Part shown: positions 1-7,703 of the stretch, one piece after another
How positions within the stretch are numbered: the first letter of the stretch is position 1
Layout of the letters: each line of letters begins with the position of its first letter
Origin: Lachnospiraceae bacterium
GTDB lineage: Bacteria; Bacillota; Clostridia; Lachnospirales; Lachnospiraceae
NCBI GenBank assembly: GCA_017509985.1
Contig: JAFWOE010000006.1
Location: 1-64,000 of the forward strand
Length of the DNA stretch: 64,000 nucleotides
Reading direction: 5' to 3'
Notes under the pieces: generated by a model
The model's input: the letters and a program-made list of their open reading frames with translations, nothing else
Database searches by the model: none
What the model was told of the DNA's origin: nothing
Made by a program: the position numbers and the translations under genes

Positions 1-266
1 CGCTTAAGGTGCACGCTCTTTCCCCTCATCCACCTGCCACATTTACTGGTACTTCCAGCAACTTTTGGACTTCATCGCTTCTCGCCGACTTATCCGTATT
101 TCCCAGCCTTATATGTGGTTCCTGTCCGTCAGGCCAAGGGTTTGCCTACAGCTTCCTTCAGATTCCACCTCGCGATGGACACCCTTGCTGTTCAGCTATG
201 TACTTCGTTGTTGCCTACGCGTACTCGGGACTTTCACCCGTTAGAGCGCGCCCATGGCGCGCAAAC
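1..266 (-). mobile_element. Group IIC intron, 5' portion (cut by window start)
   Basis: Read on the minus strand, this begins GTTTG at 266 and continues with CATGGGCGCGCTCTAACGG, GGGTGAAAGTCCCG, then AAGGGTGTCC and GGAATCTGAAGGAAGC. These are the domain I landmarks, in order, of Oceanobacillus-type group IIC introns as I remember them. The intron leaves the window at the left, so the reverse-transcriptase ORF and domains V/VI cannot be seen. It starts directly after the U-tract of an intrinsic terminator, the usual IIC target. The 5' boundary is GUUUG rather than the usual GUGYG. Plus-strand ORFs over this stretch are antisense artefacts. Confidence 0.85.
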
Positions 267-305
267 AAAAAAGAGAGCAGATGCCGTGAAGACATCTGCT
301 CTCTT
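267..305 (-). terminator. Intrinsic terminator of the OYE operon, intron target
   Basis: On the minus strand a perfect 13-bp stem (305-293 with 283-271, arm AAGAGAGCAGATG) encloses a 9-nt loop and is followed by six T at 272-267. It ends the 342 gene's transcript and is the 5' exon of the intron. Confidence 0.9.
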
Positions 306-341
306 TCTTTATAAAACAAGTGTAATGAATACTGTCTTTGT

Positions 342-2309
342 TTAAACATCAAGAGCCGCCGAATAACCGTTTGCCGTTGTTTCAACCAGCCTGCCGGCAG
401 TCACGCAGTCGCCGAAAAAGCGTACCATCGGTGCAGCGTCTCTGAGCTCTTCAACAACATCTTTTGCAGGTCTGCGGCCTGCAGCGCATACTACGGTGTC
501 TGCCGGGAAAAATACTTCTTTTCCGTCGGGACCGACCGCATAGAGGCCGTCGTCCGCAACACGGGATGCGCGTGTCCCTGTCTCTGTACGGATGCCGTAT
601 TCTTCCATTTTCTTCAATAGAAGCGGGCGCACTCTTCTGGGTCCTGCATCCGCTGCCAGTTCATCCAGCATTTCGACGACCGTGACCTCATGCCCCTCCA
701 TCGCCAGGTGCAGGGCAAACTCGCAGCCGACCTGGCCGCCGCCAAGCATAACGACACGCTTTCCGACTTCATCGAACCGTTCGGACAGATCTTCCGACAG
801 AATAACGCGGGGATTGTCGATACCTGGTATCGGCGGGACAAAAGGAACAGCACCTGCAGCCACCAGCACCGCATCCGGTGCTTCCTTCTCTGCGTATTCT
901 TTGGTGACCTCGGTATTGAGCCGGATATCAACGCCGGCTCTCTCACACATTTTAGCCATTGCAGCAGCATCTTTGATCATGTCTTCTTTAAATGAAGATT
1001 TTTCACAAAGCATAGCCCCGCCCAGCTGGCCGCGCTTCTCGCAGAGCGTTACCTTGTGGCCTCTGCGGGCTGCGGTCAGGGCTGCCTCCATGCCGCCGGG
1101 TCCTCCGCCGACGACCAGCACCCGTTTCGAGACTGCAGCCGGCGCAAAATTCAGCGCCTCATGCTCGCGGGAATACTGCGGGTTGAGGGAGCAGACGCTG
1201 ATGCCTGTTTTAAAGCGGTCATTCAGGCAGACAAAACAGCGCAGGCAGTGCACGATCTCATCTTCCCGTCCGGCCATGACCTTGTTCGGCAGCTCCGGAT
1301 CCGCGATAAGGGCTCTGGCCATTTCTACGACATCGGCCTTTCCGGAAGCAATGATTTCTTCCATCATTTCCGGATCATTCAGGGCACCGACCGTCGCCAC
1401 AGGGACCGATACGTGCTTCTTGATCTCGGCGGCATAATGCACATTGACGCCTCTGGGCTTGAAACCGTCGGGCTGCCATCTCTCATCCGGCTCTTCACTG
1501 TGTACGCCGGTAGACACATGGAGAAGGTCGACCCTGTTTTCCACCAGCTTCGCCAGTTCAATCGCATCACCGATTTTATAACCGCCCGGAATGTCTTCGT
1601 CCGCGCTGATGCGCAGCTCGATCGGGAAGCCGGGCCCGACGGCTTTGCGGACGGTATCCAGGACTTCCAGCATAAATCTAGCCCTGTTTTCAAGTGAACC
1701 GCCGTACTCGTCCCTGCGATGATTCATAGCGGGAGAAAAGAACTGATGCAGAAGCCAGCCATGGCCTCCATGGATAAAGAGCATGCCGAAGCCGGCGCGC
1801 TTTAAGTTCGCGGCAGCTGTGCCGTAGCTCTGAATGATTTCCTTAATAATTTCGACCGGCATCTCTTCTATGGGAGTTATTCCGTCGGAAAGGAACCCCT
1901 CGGAGGCTCCGTAATGGATCTCACGGCCGTCGGGAGCCCTGTAAATGCCCCGTTTTCCCGGATGGTTCAGTTCCATGCTGGGCACTGCGCCGTGGCGGGA
2001 GATCGCCCGGGCTGTAGCCGCAAGCCCTGGAATGGCACGGACATCTTCTACTTCGAGAAACTGGCCGGCTGTAAACGCTTCTCCCATAGCAGGCCTGATC
2101 CCGGTTTTCCGGTGAACAATGGCCTCACTGACGGTTATATTTGCCGCGCCGCCCCTGGCCCTGATCTCAAAGTTTTCGATCATGGGATCAAGCGCATATC
2201 CCTCGGGAGAGATCGCCTTGTGCGCCGTCGGAGCGCAGAACATCCGGTTGCGGAAAACAGTATTTCCCAACTGAATCGGTGAACAAAGATTAGGATATTT
2301 TCTTTCTAT
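342..2309 (-). CDS. OYE-family NADH:flavin oxidoreductase with Fe-S and FAD domains
   Basis: An ~655-residue flavoprotein of the 2,4-dienoyl-CoA reductase / BaiCD type. It has an N-terminal FMN TIM barrel (opening KYPNLCSPIQLG), a 4Fe-4S cysteine cluster (CLRCFVC plus a later SVCSLNP), and a C-terminal FAD/NAD(P) module with GGGPGGMEA and GGGQVGCEF. Such enzymes reduce activated C=C bonds with NAD(P)H electrons; the substrate is unknown. It is the last gene of the operon with the glycyl-radical enzyme and its activase. Start: AAAGGAG (2322-2316) lies six bases before an ATA codon at 2309, exactly where the family N-terminus begins. Upstream in-frame ATG 2363 and TTG 2378 have no ribosome site and sit in a hairpin. 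AUA is my preferred start; ATG 2363 is the conventional choice. Confidence 0.85.
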   Translation of the reverse strand: MERKYPNLCSPIQLGNTVFRNRMFCAPTAHKAISPEGYALDPMIENFEIRARGGAANITVSEAIVHRKTGIRPAMGEAFTAGQFLEVEDVRAIPGLAATARAISRHGAVPSMELNHPGKRGIYRAPDGREIHYGASEGFLSDGITPIEEMPVEIIKEIIQSYGTAAANLKRAGFGMLFIHGGHGWLLHQFFSPAMNHRRDEYGGSLENRARFMLEVLDTVRKAVGPGFPIELRISADEDIPGGYKIGDAIELAKLVENRVDLLHVSTGVHSEEPDERWQPDGFKPRGVNVHYAAEIKKHVSVPVATVGALNDPEMMEEIIASGKADVVEMARALIADPELPNKVMAGREDEIVHCLRCFVCLNDRFKTGISVCSLNPQYSREHEALNFAPAAVSKRVLVVGGGPGGMEAALTAARRGHKVTLCEKRGQLGGAMLCEKSSFKEDMIKDAAAMAKMCERAGVDIRLNTEVTKEYAEKEAPDAVLVAAGAVPFVPPIPGIDNPRVILSEDLSERFDEVGKRVVMLGGGQVGCEFALHLAMEGHEVTVVEMLDELAADAGPRRVRPLLLKKMEEYGIRTETGTRASRVADDGLYAVGPDGKEVFFPADTVVCAAGRRPAKDVVEELRDAAPMVRFFGDCVTAGRLVETTANGYSAALDV

Positions 2310-2354
2310 GATGTTCTCCTTTCTCCAGCAGAAAGCCGCCGGCCTTTTATTAAC

Positions 2355-2387
2355 ACAGGGCATTGCCGGTGAATACAAATGCCCTGT
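2355..2387. other. Intergenic hairpin between glycyl-radical enzyme and OYE genes
   Basis: A perfect 10-bp inverted repeat (2355-2364 with 2378-2387) around a 13-base loop. On the minus-strand transcript no U-run follows, so it is more likely an mRNA processing or stability element than a terminator. The U-run lies on the plus strand, where no gene ends. Conventional start codons for the 342 gene fall inside this hairpin. Confidence 0.6.
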
Positions 2388-2411
2388 TTTTAGGTTCGTT
2401 CTCTGAAAAAA

Positions 2412-4793
2412 TTACACCTCTGTGTTCTCAACCCTGTCAACAAGCTGGAGCTGGAGCTCCGGCCCGAGATTCGTGAACAATGCACTGTAAGTAGCGACAC
2501 GGACCAGCAGGTCTCTGTATTTCTCGGGATGCTTCATCGCGTCCAGCAGCATTGCGGAGCTGACGATATTGAACTGAACATGGAAGCCTCCTTTTTCGAA
2601 ATATCCTCTCAGCAGGGCGGCAAACTTCCGGATGCATTCCGCGTCTTTAAGCAGGCTCGGACTGAACTTCATATTCAGGGCCACACCGGAACTCAGTTTC
2701 ACGATGTCGATCTTGTTGACTGAATTGAAGGTCGCCGTTGCGCCGGAAAGGTTGCGTCCATGATAAGGCGATGCCCCGCCGTCGGAAATGGGTATTCCGG
2801 CCTTTCTGCCGTCCGGCAGTGCGCCGACATTCTCTCCAAGGATCAGATACCCGCCGGCAGTGTAGGACTGGACGGTATATTTGTTGTTGTTATAGCCTTT
2901 AAAGCGACGCATTCCCTTTTCGAAATGATCATAAATATCTACCATTATGGAATCAGCGTAGTCATCATCGTTGCCGAATTTCGGCACACTGTCGATCAGC
3001 TTGAGAAGCTCTTCTTCACCTTCGAAATTCTTTTTCATCGCTTCAAGCAGTTGATCCATAGTTATCTTCTTATCTTCAAAAATCAGTTTTTTGATGACCG
3101 CAAGCGAGTCGCAGGCATTTGCCCCTCCGATAGCGGATATCGCATCGGTCACATACGGCGCCGATCCGCCCCATGTGAGGTCCCTGCCGCTGTCAAGGCA
3201 GCGCTGGTATCCGGCAGACTGGAACGGTGTGGCAGCGTATTCCGCAGACACAGCCCTGTCTGCATTCCGGACGCGAACATAAACTTCCTGACAGAATTCC
3301 ACCTGTTTCTTATAGGCTTCCCAGACATCCTCAAAGGATCTGAATTCCCTGGGATCGCCTGTTTCTGCGCCGATCTGTTCTCCCAATACCGGGGAGTAAC
3401 CGTTGTTCAGCGCCAGCTCGACCATTAACGGAAGGTTGACCAGCCCGCCGATAATATCCCAGGAAACACCCGGGACGGTCGGCAGGGAACATCCGGACAG
3501 GGCAAATTCTCTGGCGTCCTCCAGCTGTAAGCCATTGAACAGCATCGAAGATACCGCCGTTTCATCGCCGATAAACTTGAATTTTCCTCTCAGGTTTCTT
3601 GCAGCCTCACACGCACGGAAAACGAATTTATCCGGTGTCACGTTGCTGATACGGATGACGACTTCGTCTGCAAACATCCGGACTTCTTCCTGAACATCCA
3701 GGAAAAGATAGGTCAGATCATTGACTGCATCCTTGCCGTCTTTGGTTACGCCGCCGATCGTAATGTCGGAAAGTACGCTGAGGCCGCCGCCTGTCCGGAT
3801 CTTTTCAAAGCTGAAGCGGGTGCCGGACTCATTCATCTTGATGCAGAAGCAGCCCAGCAGTTCCTGAGCCTGCTCGCGCGTCATTATGCCGCTTTCTATA
3901 TCTTTTTTATAGTATGGATACAGATACTGATCCATTCTGCCGAATGCCATGCCGGGCCCCCAGGCTTCGGTCATCAATACGATAAAGTACAGCCATACAA
4001 ACTGCAGCGCTTCATAAAATGTCCTTGGCGGATTGGCAAGGACCCATTCGCAGTTCTCTGCAATATGCAGGAGTTCTTCCGCGCGCTGGGGATTCATCTC
4101 TTTTCCCGCCATCTCTCTTGCAAGATCGGCATACCGGCTGGAATAATCACAGGCTGCCTGCAGTGTGATGATGACCGCCGTATAGAAATTACGGCTGTCC
4201 TCGGTAGCCGGATCCAGCGGATCGAGAGCAGCAAGCTTCTCTTCCGTTTCTGCTTTAATGGCCGTAAGGCCCTTTGCCAGCAGTCTTGAATAGTCAACGC
4301 TCATATGGCTGCCGATGTAGTTATTTGCAATTGAAGAGCCGGAAGGGATCATTGTCTTGCATTCCACGTTCAGGATTTCTCCGGGAACACGGGCCTGAAC
4401 CCGGTCAAACAGCGCTTTTCCCTTCCAGTATGACATAACATCCTGCATCCTGCTGATATAGTCTTCAGGAATCGGAGCAAACTCATCCGAACTGGTAGAG
4501 GGAGCTTCGATCGCCTCACGGCAGTTTTCCACGTTGATCTCAGGGGTAACGATCCCGCCGCGTCTCTTGCTGATGGTGTGGCCGACGATCAGTTCGTCCT
4601 CTTCGATACGAATGGTCACGCTGCTCAGGATCTTTTCCAATGCTTTTGCACGCCGGATGATTTCGGGATATGCCTCTGTTTCCCGATAGGACTGCGTCAG
4701 CAGGCATGCGCGTTCAATACAGATCTCAGGCAGGGTATCACACAGTTTTTCGCGCAGTCTGGCAATTCTTGTTATCTGTTTGTTTTCGCCCAC
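2412..4793 (-). CDS. Glycyl-radical enzyme (PFL-like) lacking the radical glycine
   Basis: 793 residues, normal for glycyl-radical lyases and dehydratases. The PFL-like barrel runs through residues ~10-640, with the catalytic-loop cysteine at Cys435 (SGCSLP). The C-terminal radical domain ends ~765-793. The usual R-V-x-G-Y-S motif reads RVATYSALF: the radical glycine is Thr768 (codon ACT, 2492-2490). GGN to ACT needs two changes, so one miscalled base cannot explain it. The Cys is followed by Ser-Leu rather than the Val-Glu of choline lyase and glycerol dehydratase types, so the substrate cannot be assigned. Start is GTG with a strong GAGGAGG site. The activase lies 21 bp upstream and an OYE reductase follows. 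Without Gly the enzyme should not be activatable by the known mechanism. Confidence 0.88.
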   Translation of the reverse strand: MGENKQITRIARLREKLCDTLPEICIERACLLTQSYRETEAYPEIIRRAKALEKILSSVTIRIEEDELIVGHTISKRRGGIVTPEINVENCREAIEAPSTSSDEFAPIPEDYISRMQDVMSYWKGKALFDRVQARVPGEILNVECKTMIPSGSSIANNYIGSHMSVDYSRLLAKGLTAIKAETEEKLAALDPLDPATEDSRNFYTAVIITLQAACDYSSRYADLAREMAGKEMNPQRAEELLHIAENCEWVLANPPRTFYEALQFVWLYFIVLMTEAWGPGMAFGRMDQYLYPYYKKDIESGIMTREQAQELLGCFCIKMNESGTRFSFEKIRTGGGLSVLSDITIGGVTKDGKDAVNDLTYLFLDVQEEVRMFADEVVIRISNVTPDKFVFRACEAARNLRGKFKFIGDETAVSSMLFNGLQLEDAREFALSGCSLPTVPGVSWDIIGGLVNLPLMVELALNNGYSPVLGEQIGAETGDPREFRSFEDVWEAYKKQVEFCQEVYVRVRNADRAVSAEYAATPFQSAGYQRCLDSGRDLTWGGSAPYVTDAISAIGGANACDSLAVIKKLIFEDKKITMDQLLEAMKKNFEGEEELLKLIDSVPKFGNDDDYADSIMVDIYDHFEKGMRRFKGYNNNKYTVQSYTAGGYLILGENVGALPDGRKAGIPISDGGASPYHGRNLSGATATFNSVNKIDIVKLSSGVALNMKFSPSLLKDAECIRKFAALLRGYFEKGGFHVQFNIVSSAMLLDAMKHPEKYRDLLVRVATYSALFTNLGPELQLQLVDRVENTEV

Positions 4794-4814
4794 GAATAAT
4801 TCCTCCTCTATATA

Positions 4815-5744
4815 TCAGCCGCCCAGCTGGGTCTTCAGTCCATGCTGTTCAAAAATGGTTTTTACCGATTCCAGTCTTTCATTGGTCGGAGTGCTTTTTA
4901 TATGCTCCAGGGGATACGGCATCCCCAGTTCTTTGTATCTTGTCCTGCTGTATTCATGATATCCGATAATGTCTACACGTTGGACAGATTTCAGCTTCTC
5001 CAGCAGAGCAGCGATCGCTTTTATGGTTTCCTGTGAATCATTGTAGCCCGGAATAAACGGATACCGGATAATGATCGGCTTGCCCATGCTGTCGAGTCTT
5101 TTCAGATTGTCTAGGATGATCTCATTGGAAACGCCTGTATTTCTTCTGTGTTCCGCCGGATCAATGCCCTTGACGTCATAGAGAAGCAGGTCTGCTTCTT
5201 CCAGTGCCTTCCGTCCGTTCTCTGTCGTTGTAAAGCCGCAGGTATCGATCGCCACGTGAATATAGTTCTCTTTGCAGGCACGGACAAGCGCCAGGGTAAA
5301 GTCCGGCTGGGCCGTAGCCTCACCGCCGCCGATCGTCAGGCCGCCGCCGGATTTTCGATAGTAATATTCATCTTTGCAGACAATTTTCATGACCTCGTCT
5401 ACGGTCATACGTTTTCCGATAATACCAAAAGCGTTGACTGCACAGGCATCCGCGCATTTTCCGCACATGGTGCATTTTTCTCTGTCTATGAAAAGCTTCT
5501 GTTCCGGATCTGGGTTGATCGCAAGAGCTCCCACAGGACAGATCTCCACGCATTTTCCGCAGCTGCTGCAGTCAGGTGCGACGAACTTCAGTTCCGGCTC
5601 AAATTTCTGTCCTTCCGGATTGCAGCACCACAGGCAGCGCAGGGGGCAGCCCTTCAGAAAAACAGTCGTTCGAATACCGTATCCGTCAACAAACGAACTG
5701 TGCACAATATTGAAAACAACGCCGGTCAGCCTGCTGTCATTCAA
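4815..5744 (-). CDS. Glycyl-radical enzyme activating protein (radical SAM)
   Basis: 309 residues. A radical-SAM CX3CX2C motif lies near residue 33 (CPLRCLWC), followed by two inserted ferredoxin-like 4Fe-4S motifs at ~60-105 (CSSCGKCVEIC and CTMCGKCADAC), then GGGEAT. This layout is typical of activases for non-PFL glycyl-radical enzymes, which remove the Gly alpha hydrogen using 5'-deoxyadenosyl radical. It is the first gene of the operon, 21 bp before the glycyl-radical enzyme. All iron-sulfur cysteines are present, so the activase looks functional although its neighbour has no target glycine. Start is TTG behind AAAGGA; an ATG one base off is out of frame. Confidence 0.92.
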   Translation of the reverse strand: MNDSRLTGVVFNIVHSSFVDGYGIRTTVFLKGCPLRCLWCCNPEGQKFEPELKFVAPDCSSCGKCVEICPVGALAINPDPEQKLFIDREKCTMCGKCADACAVNAFGIIGKRMTVDEVMKIVCKDEYYYRKSGGGLTIGGGEATAQPDFTLALVRACKENYIHVAIDTCGFTTTENGRKALEEADLLLYDVKGIDPAEHRRNTGVSNEIILDNLKRLDSMGKPIIIRYPFIPGYNDSQETIKAIAALLEKLKSVQRVDIIGYHEYSRTRYKELGMPYPLEHIKSTPTNERLESVKTIFEQHGLKTQLGG

Positions 5745-5839
5745 CGTTTCCTTTATCTCCGTTTCCTTTTTCTCACAAAGGCCTTGACCGCCTCTGTTTC
5801 AGATACACATCATCACGTAATGAATCTGGTGTTTTAATA

Positions 5840-5894
5840 ATTATATCAAAGAGAGATTTTTATTACTATTCCCACTACTATAGGAAATATTCCT
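5840..5894 (-). promoter_or_regulatory. Extended -10 promoter and palindrome upstream of the activase operon
   Basis: The minus strand has TGATATAAT (5848-5840), an extended -10 element without a clear -35. About 40 bp upstream is the palindrome AGGAAATATTCCT (5882-5894), a possible operator. From 5745 to the remnant at 5938 I see no other feature. Confidence 0.45.
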
Positions 5895-5937
5895 CTTATA
5901 ATCGTACACTGTGATGTATTCCCCGGCATTCCTGCCC

Positions 5938-6099
5938 TTAAATGAATAAGGAATCTTCTGCGGACTTCATGATAAGGTTTACGTCGGCACCGATGATATC
6001 CTGTCCGACAGCTTCGATCTTTTTGACAGCCCGGATACTATTGTAATTCTTTGCCAGCGCTTTTATATAGCCAAAGCCGAATTTTTCCGGGACAAAAGG
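5938..6099 (-). pseudogene. Orphan C-terminal coding remnant
   Basis: On the minus strand, 53 sense codons run from just after an in-frame TAG (6102-6100) to TAA (5940-5938). They have protein-like composition (contains KFGFGYIKALAKNYNSIRAV and ends KSAEDSLFI) but no start codon or ribosome site at the front. It looks like the tail of a gene whose upstream part is deleted. I do not recognise the family. It lies downstream of the 6126 gene and upstream of the glycyl-radical operon promoter. Confidence 0.4.
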
Positions 6100-6125
6100 C
6101 TACCCGGGATAACACCGAACCACAG

Positions 6126-6758
6126 TCAGTCCGTTGCCGATACAAGCATTACCGCATATCTGTTCATGCTCTTATCATAAATGCTCCAGCAGCATGCGCC
6201 GTACCATTCATGTCCATCGTCAAAATAATCCGACCAGTCTGTCGTCCATTCGTAAATGTCAAGCGCATCTGTGCCGTTTGGGAACAGAGCCTCATTCACT
6301 TTTTTAAAGTCCTCCGGTTTATTGTTTCTGCCGTGCACCGGTTCCATTACCGCATACCAGTAGGGAACCGTAGTTCCGCAGTTATCATCATTTGGTTTCC
6401 ATTCGGCATCATACCGGACGTTGCCGTAATAATCGATCTTTACTATATTCGGGCAGTAGAAGAACACCTCGGGATCCAGCGGAGATGGCTGCGCCTTATC
6501 GATATCATAAACCCATGGGTGCAGCTGGTCCGCAATTCTGTCGCCAAACATTTTTCTGGCGTTTTCCCGATTCTCGATGCTTCTTTGCACCAGCCGGTCG
6601 AAAACAATGAGTAAGGCTTCCCTGTGGGATTTCAGCCCTTCATAAGGCTTGTCATCACTTAAAAGATAATAGTCCACCTCACCGACCAGATGATGTTCGC
6701 TGTCCGAATCATATCGTTTTATAAAATCGTAAAAAGGATCCAGCTTAATTTCATACAT
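6126..6758 (-). CDS. Hypothetical soluble protein
   Basis: About 210 residues, acidic, rich in Tyr, Trp and Asp, with no signal peptide or membrane segment. I do not recognise the family. The C-terminal half has aromatic clusters (YEWTTDWSDYF, EWYGACCWSIYD) that could form a beta sandwich or SMI1/KNR4-like fold, but this is a guess. ATG at 6758 is preferred; an in-frame TTG at 6773 sits too close to the AGGA before it. It follows the DUF6434-like gene by 23 bp on the same strand. Confidence 0.6.
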   Translation of the reverse strand: MYEIKLDPFYDFIKRYDSDSEHHLVGEVDYYLLSDDKPYEGLKSHREALLIVFDRLVQRSIENRENARKMFGDRIADQLHPWVYDIDKAQPSPLDPEVFFYCPNIVKIDYYGNVRYDAEWKPNDDNCGTTVPYWYAVMEPVHGRNNKPEDFKKVNEALFPNGTDALDIYEWTTDWSDYFDDGHEWYGACCWSIYDKSMNRYAVMLVSATD

Positions 6759-6781
6759 GTCAAATACCTGCAAATCCTGAT

Positions 6782-7111
6782 CTACACCTTCAAAGCCTTC
6801 AAATCTGACCGTTCATACCGGTTATGACCTCTCAGGCTCTTTTTATACTTCCAGCACCTGACAGCGTCAGCCAGAGTTTTTCCCCGGTTGTCCGCAAAAA
6901 AATCACGAATATAAGAATTATATTCGAACTGTTTTCCTACAGGATCTTTTCCGGTCTTTCGCTTCTCCTTGATCTCATAATAAGCTGCAACCGCATCCTT
7001 ATAGGTTTTTCCAGCGTGAGTTTTCAGCCATTTCTGAAATGAAACATTAAAAGAAAATGTACTGCTGATTTCCTTATTGATTCCCTGAATCCTTTCATTT
7101 AAAGCCGCCAT
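6782..7111 (-). CDS. DUF6434-like protein, N-terminally truncated
   Basis: About 109 residues from ATG 7111. The body (FSFNVSFQKWLK, GKTYKDAV, QFEYNSYIRDFF, CWKYKKSLRGHNRYERSDL) resembles the C-terminal part of DUF6434 proteins, which normally carry an N-terminal SAP-like DNA-binding domain. That first half is missing: the frame runs into the membrane-protein gene, whose last 13 bases it overlaps. No good ribosome site precedes ATG 7111, so translation may be coupled to the upstream gene. A longer version from 7168 would fully overlap the neighbour and adds only non-homologous sequence. It is either a remnant or a short natural variant. Confidence 0.65.
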   Translation of the reverse strand: MAALNERIQGINKEISSTFSFNVSFQKWLKTHAGKTYKDAVAAYYEIKEKRKTGKDPVGKQFEYNSYIRDFFADNRGKTLADAVRCWKYKKSLRGHNRYERSDLKALKV

Positions 7112-7677
7112 AATGCCAGACTGATAAGGAATGTCCCCAAAAGCATCACAACACCGCTGAGAAGCCATTTTCCGTCTTTATTAAAACCGTAAAAATCATC
7201 CCATCGTTTTTCCGCAGGAGCGATCATGACCTTATAGAAGTATAAACCCGTATAAGCCGCTACCGGCAGCACCCCGCAGAACACAACAGGAAATCCCATG
7301 TTCAGCCCATCCCAGGCGATGAATGAGACGATCGCAAGGACCGGGCAGATAAGGTGAAGGAAAAGATCCGGTCCGGTCAGAAGAAATCTGTATCCGAGAT
7401 TTGGTCCGAGGAAGATCAGGACGGTGAACAGTGTCACGGTAACAGCAGATGTACCGGCATATTTCAAAAGAAGCACAAATACCGGCACACTGCCGCACAG
7501 TCTTCCGATCGCGACAGCTAAGGCTGCCGCAGAACATAAAATATTGGAGAGGACCGTAAAATACCGCAGCACAACCCGGACGGGGTGCTTTCTCATATGG
7601 AAAAAAACCGCTCCCGCCGAACAGGCTGCCATCGTTATATTTATAATGACGGAGAGATTCCAATTCATCCTGATCAT
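7099..7677 (-). CDS. Pr6Pr-like integral membrane protein
   Basis: 192 residues with about six hydrophobic helices spread over the length. FTVLSNIL in the second helix and GPDLFLHLICPVLAI in the middle match the Pr6Pr/FAR-17a-like membrane family. A short WDDFYGFN loop precedes the last helix. Function is unknown; it acts in the membrane. It begins 27 bp after the second OYE gene and its end overlaps the DUF6434-like start, so the three are probably co-transcribed. Confidence 0.65.
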   Translation of the reverse strand: MIRMNWNLSVIINITMAACSAGAVFFHMRKHPVRVVLRYFTVLSNILCSAAALAVAIGRLCGSVPVFVLLLKYAGTSAVTVTLFTVLIFLGPNLGYRFLLTGPDLFLHLICPVLAIVSFIAWDGLNMGFPVVFCGVLPVAAYTGLYFYKVMIAPAEKRWDDFYGFNKDGKWLLSGVVMLLGTFLISLALWRL

Positions 7678-7703
7678 GCGGCCGCATTTGCCGAACTGCT
7701 TCT

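Noticed and set aside
9-345. Two plus-strand ORFs at the left end (101 and 76 codons)
   Set aside because: They are antisense to a group IIC intron and the terminator hairpin; composition is not protein-like.
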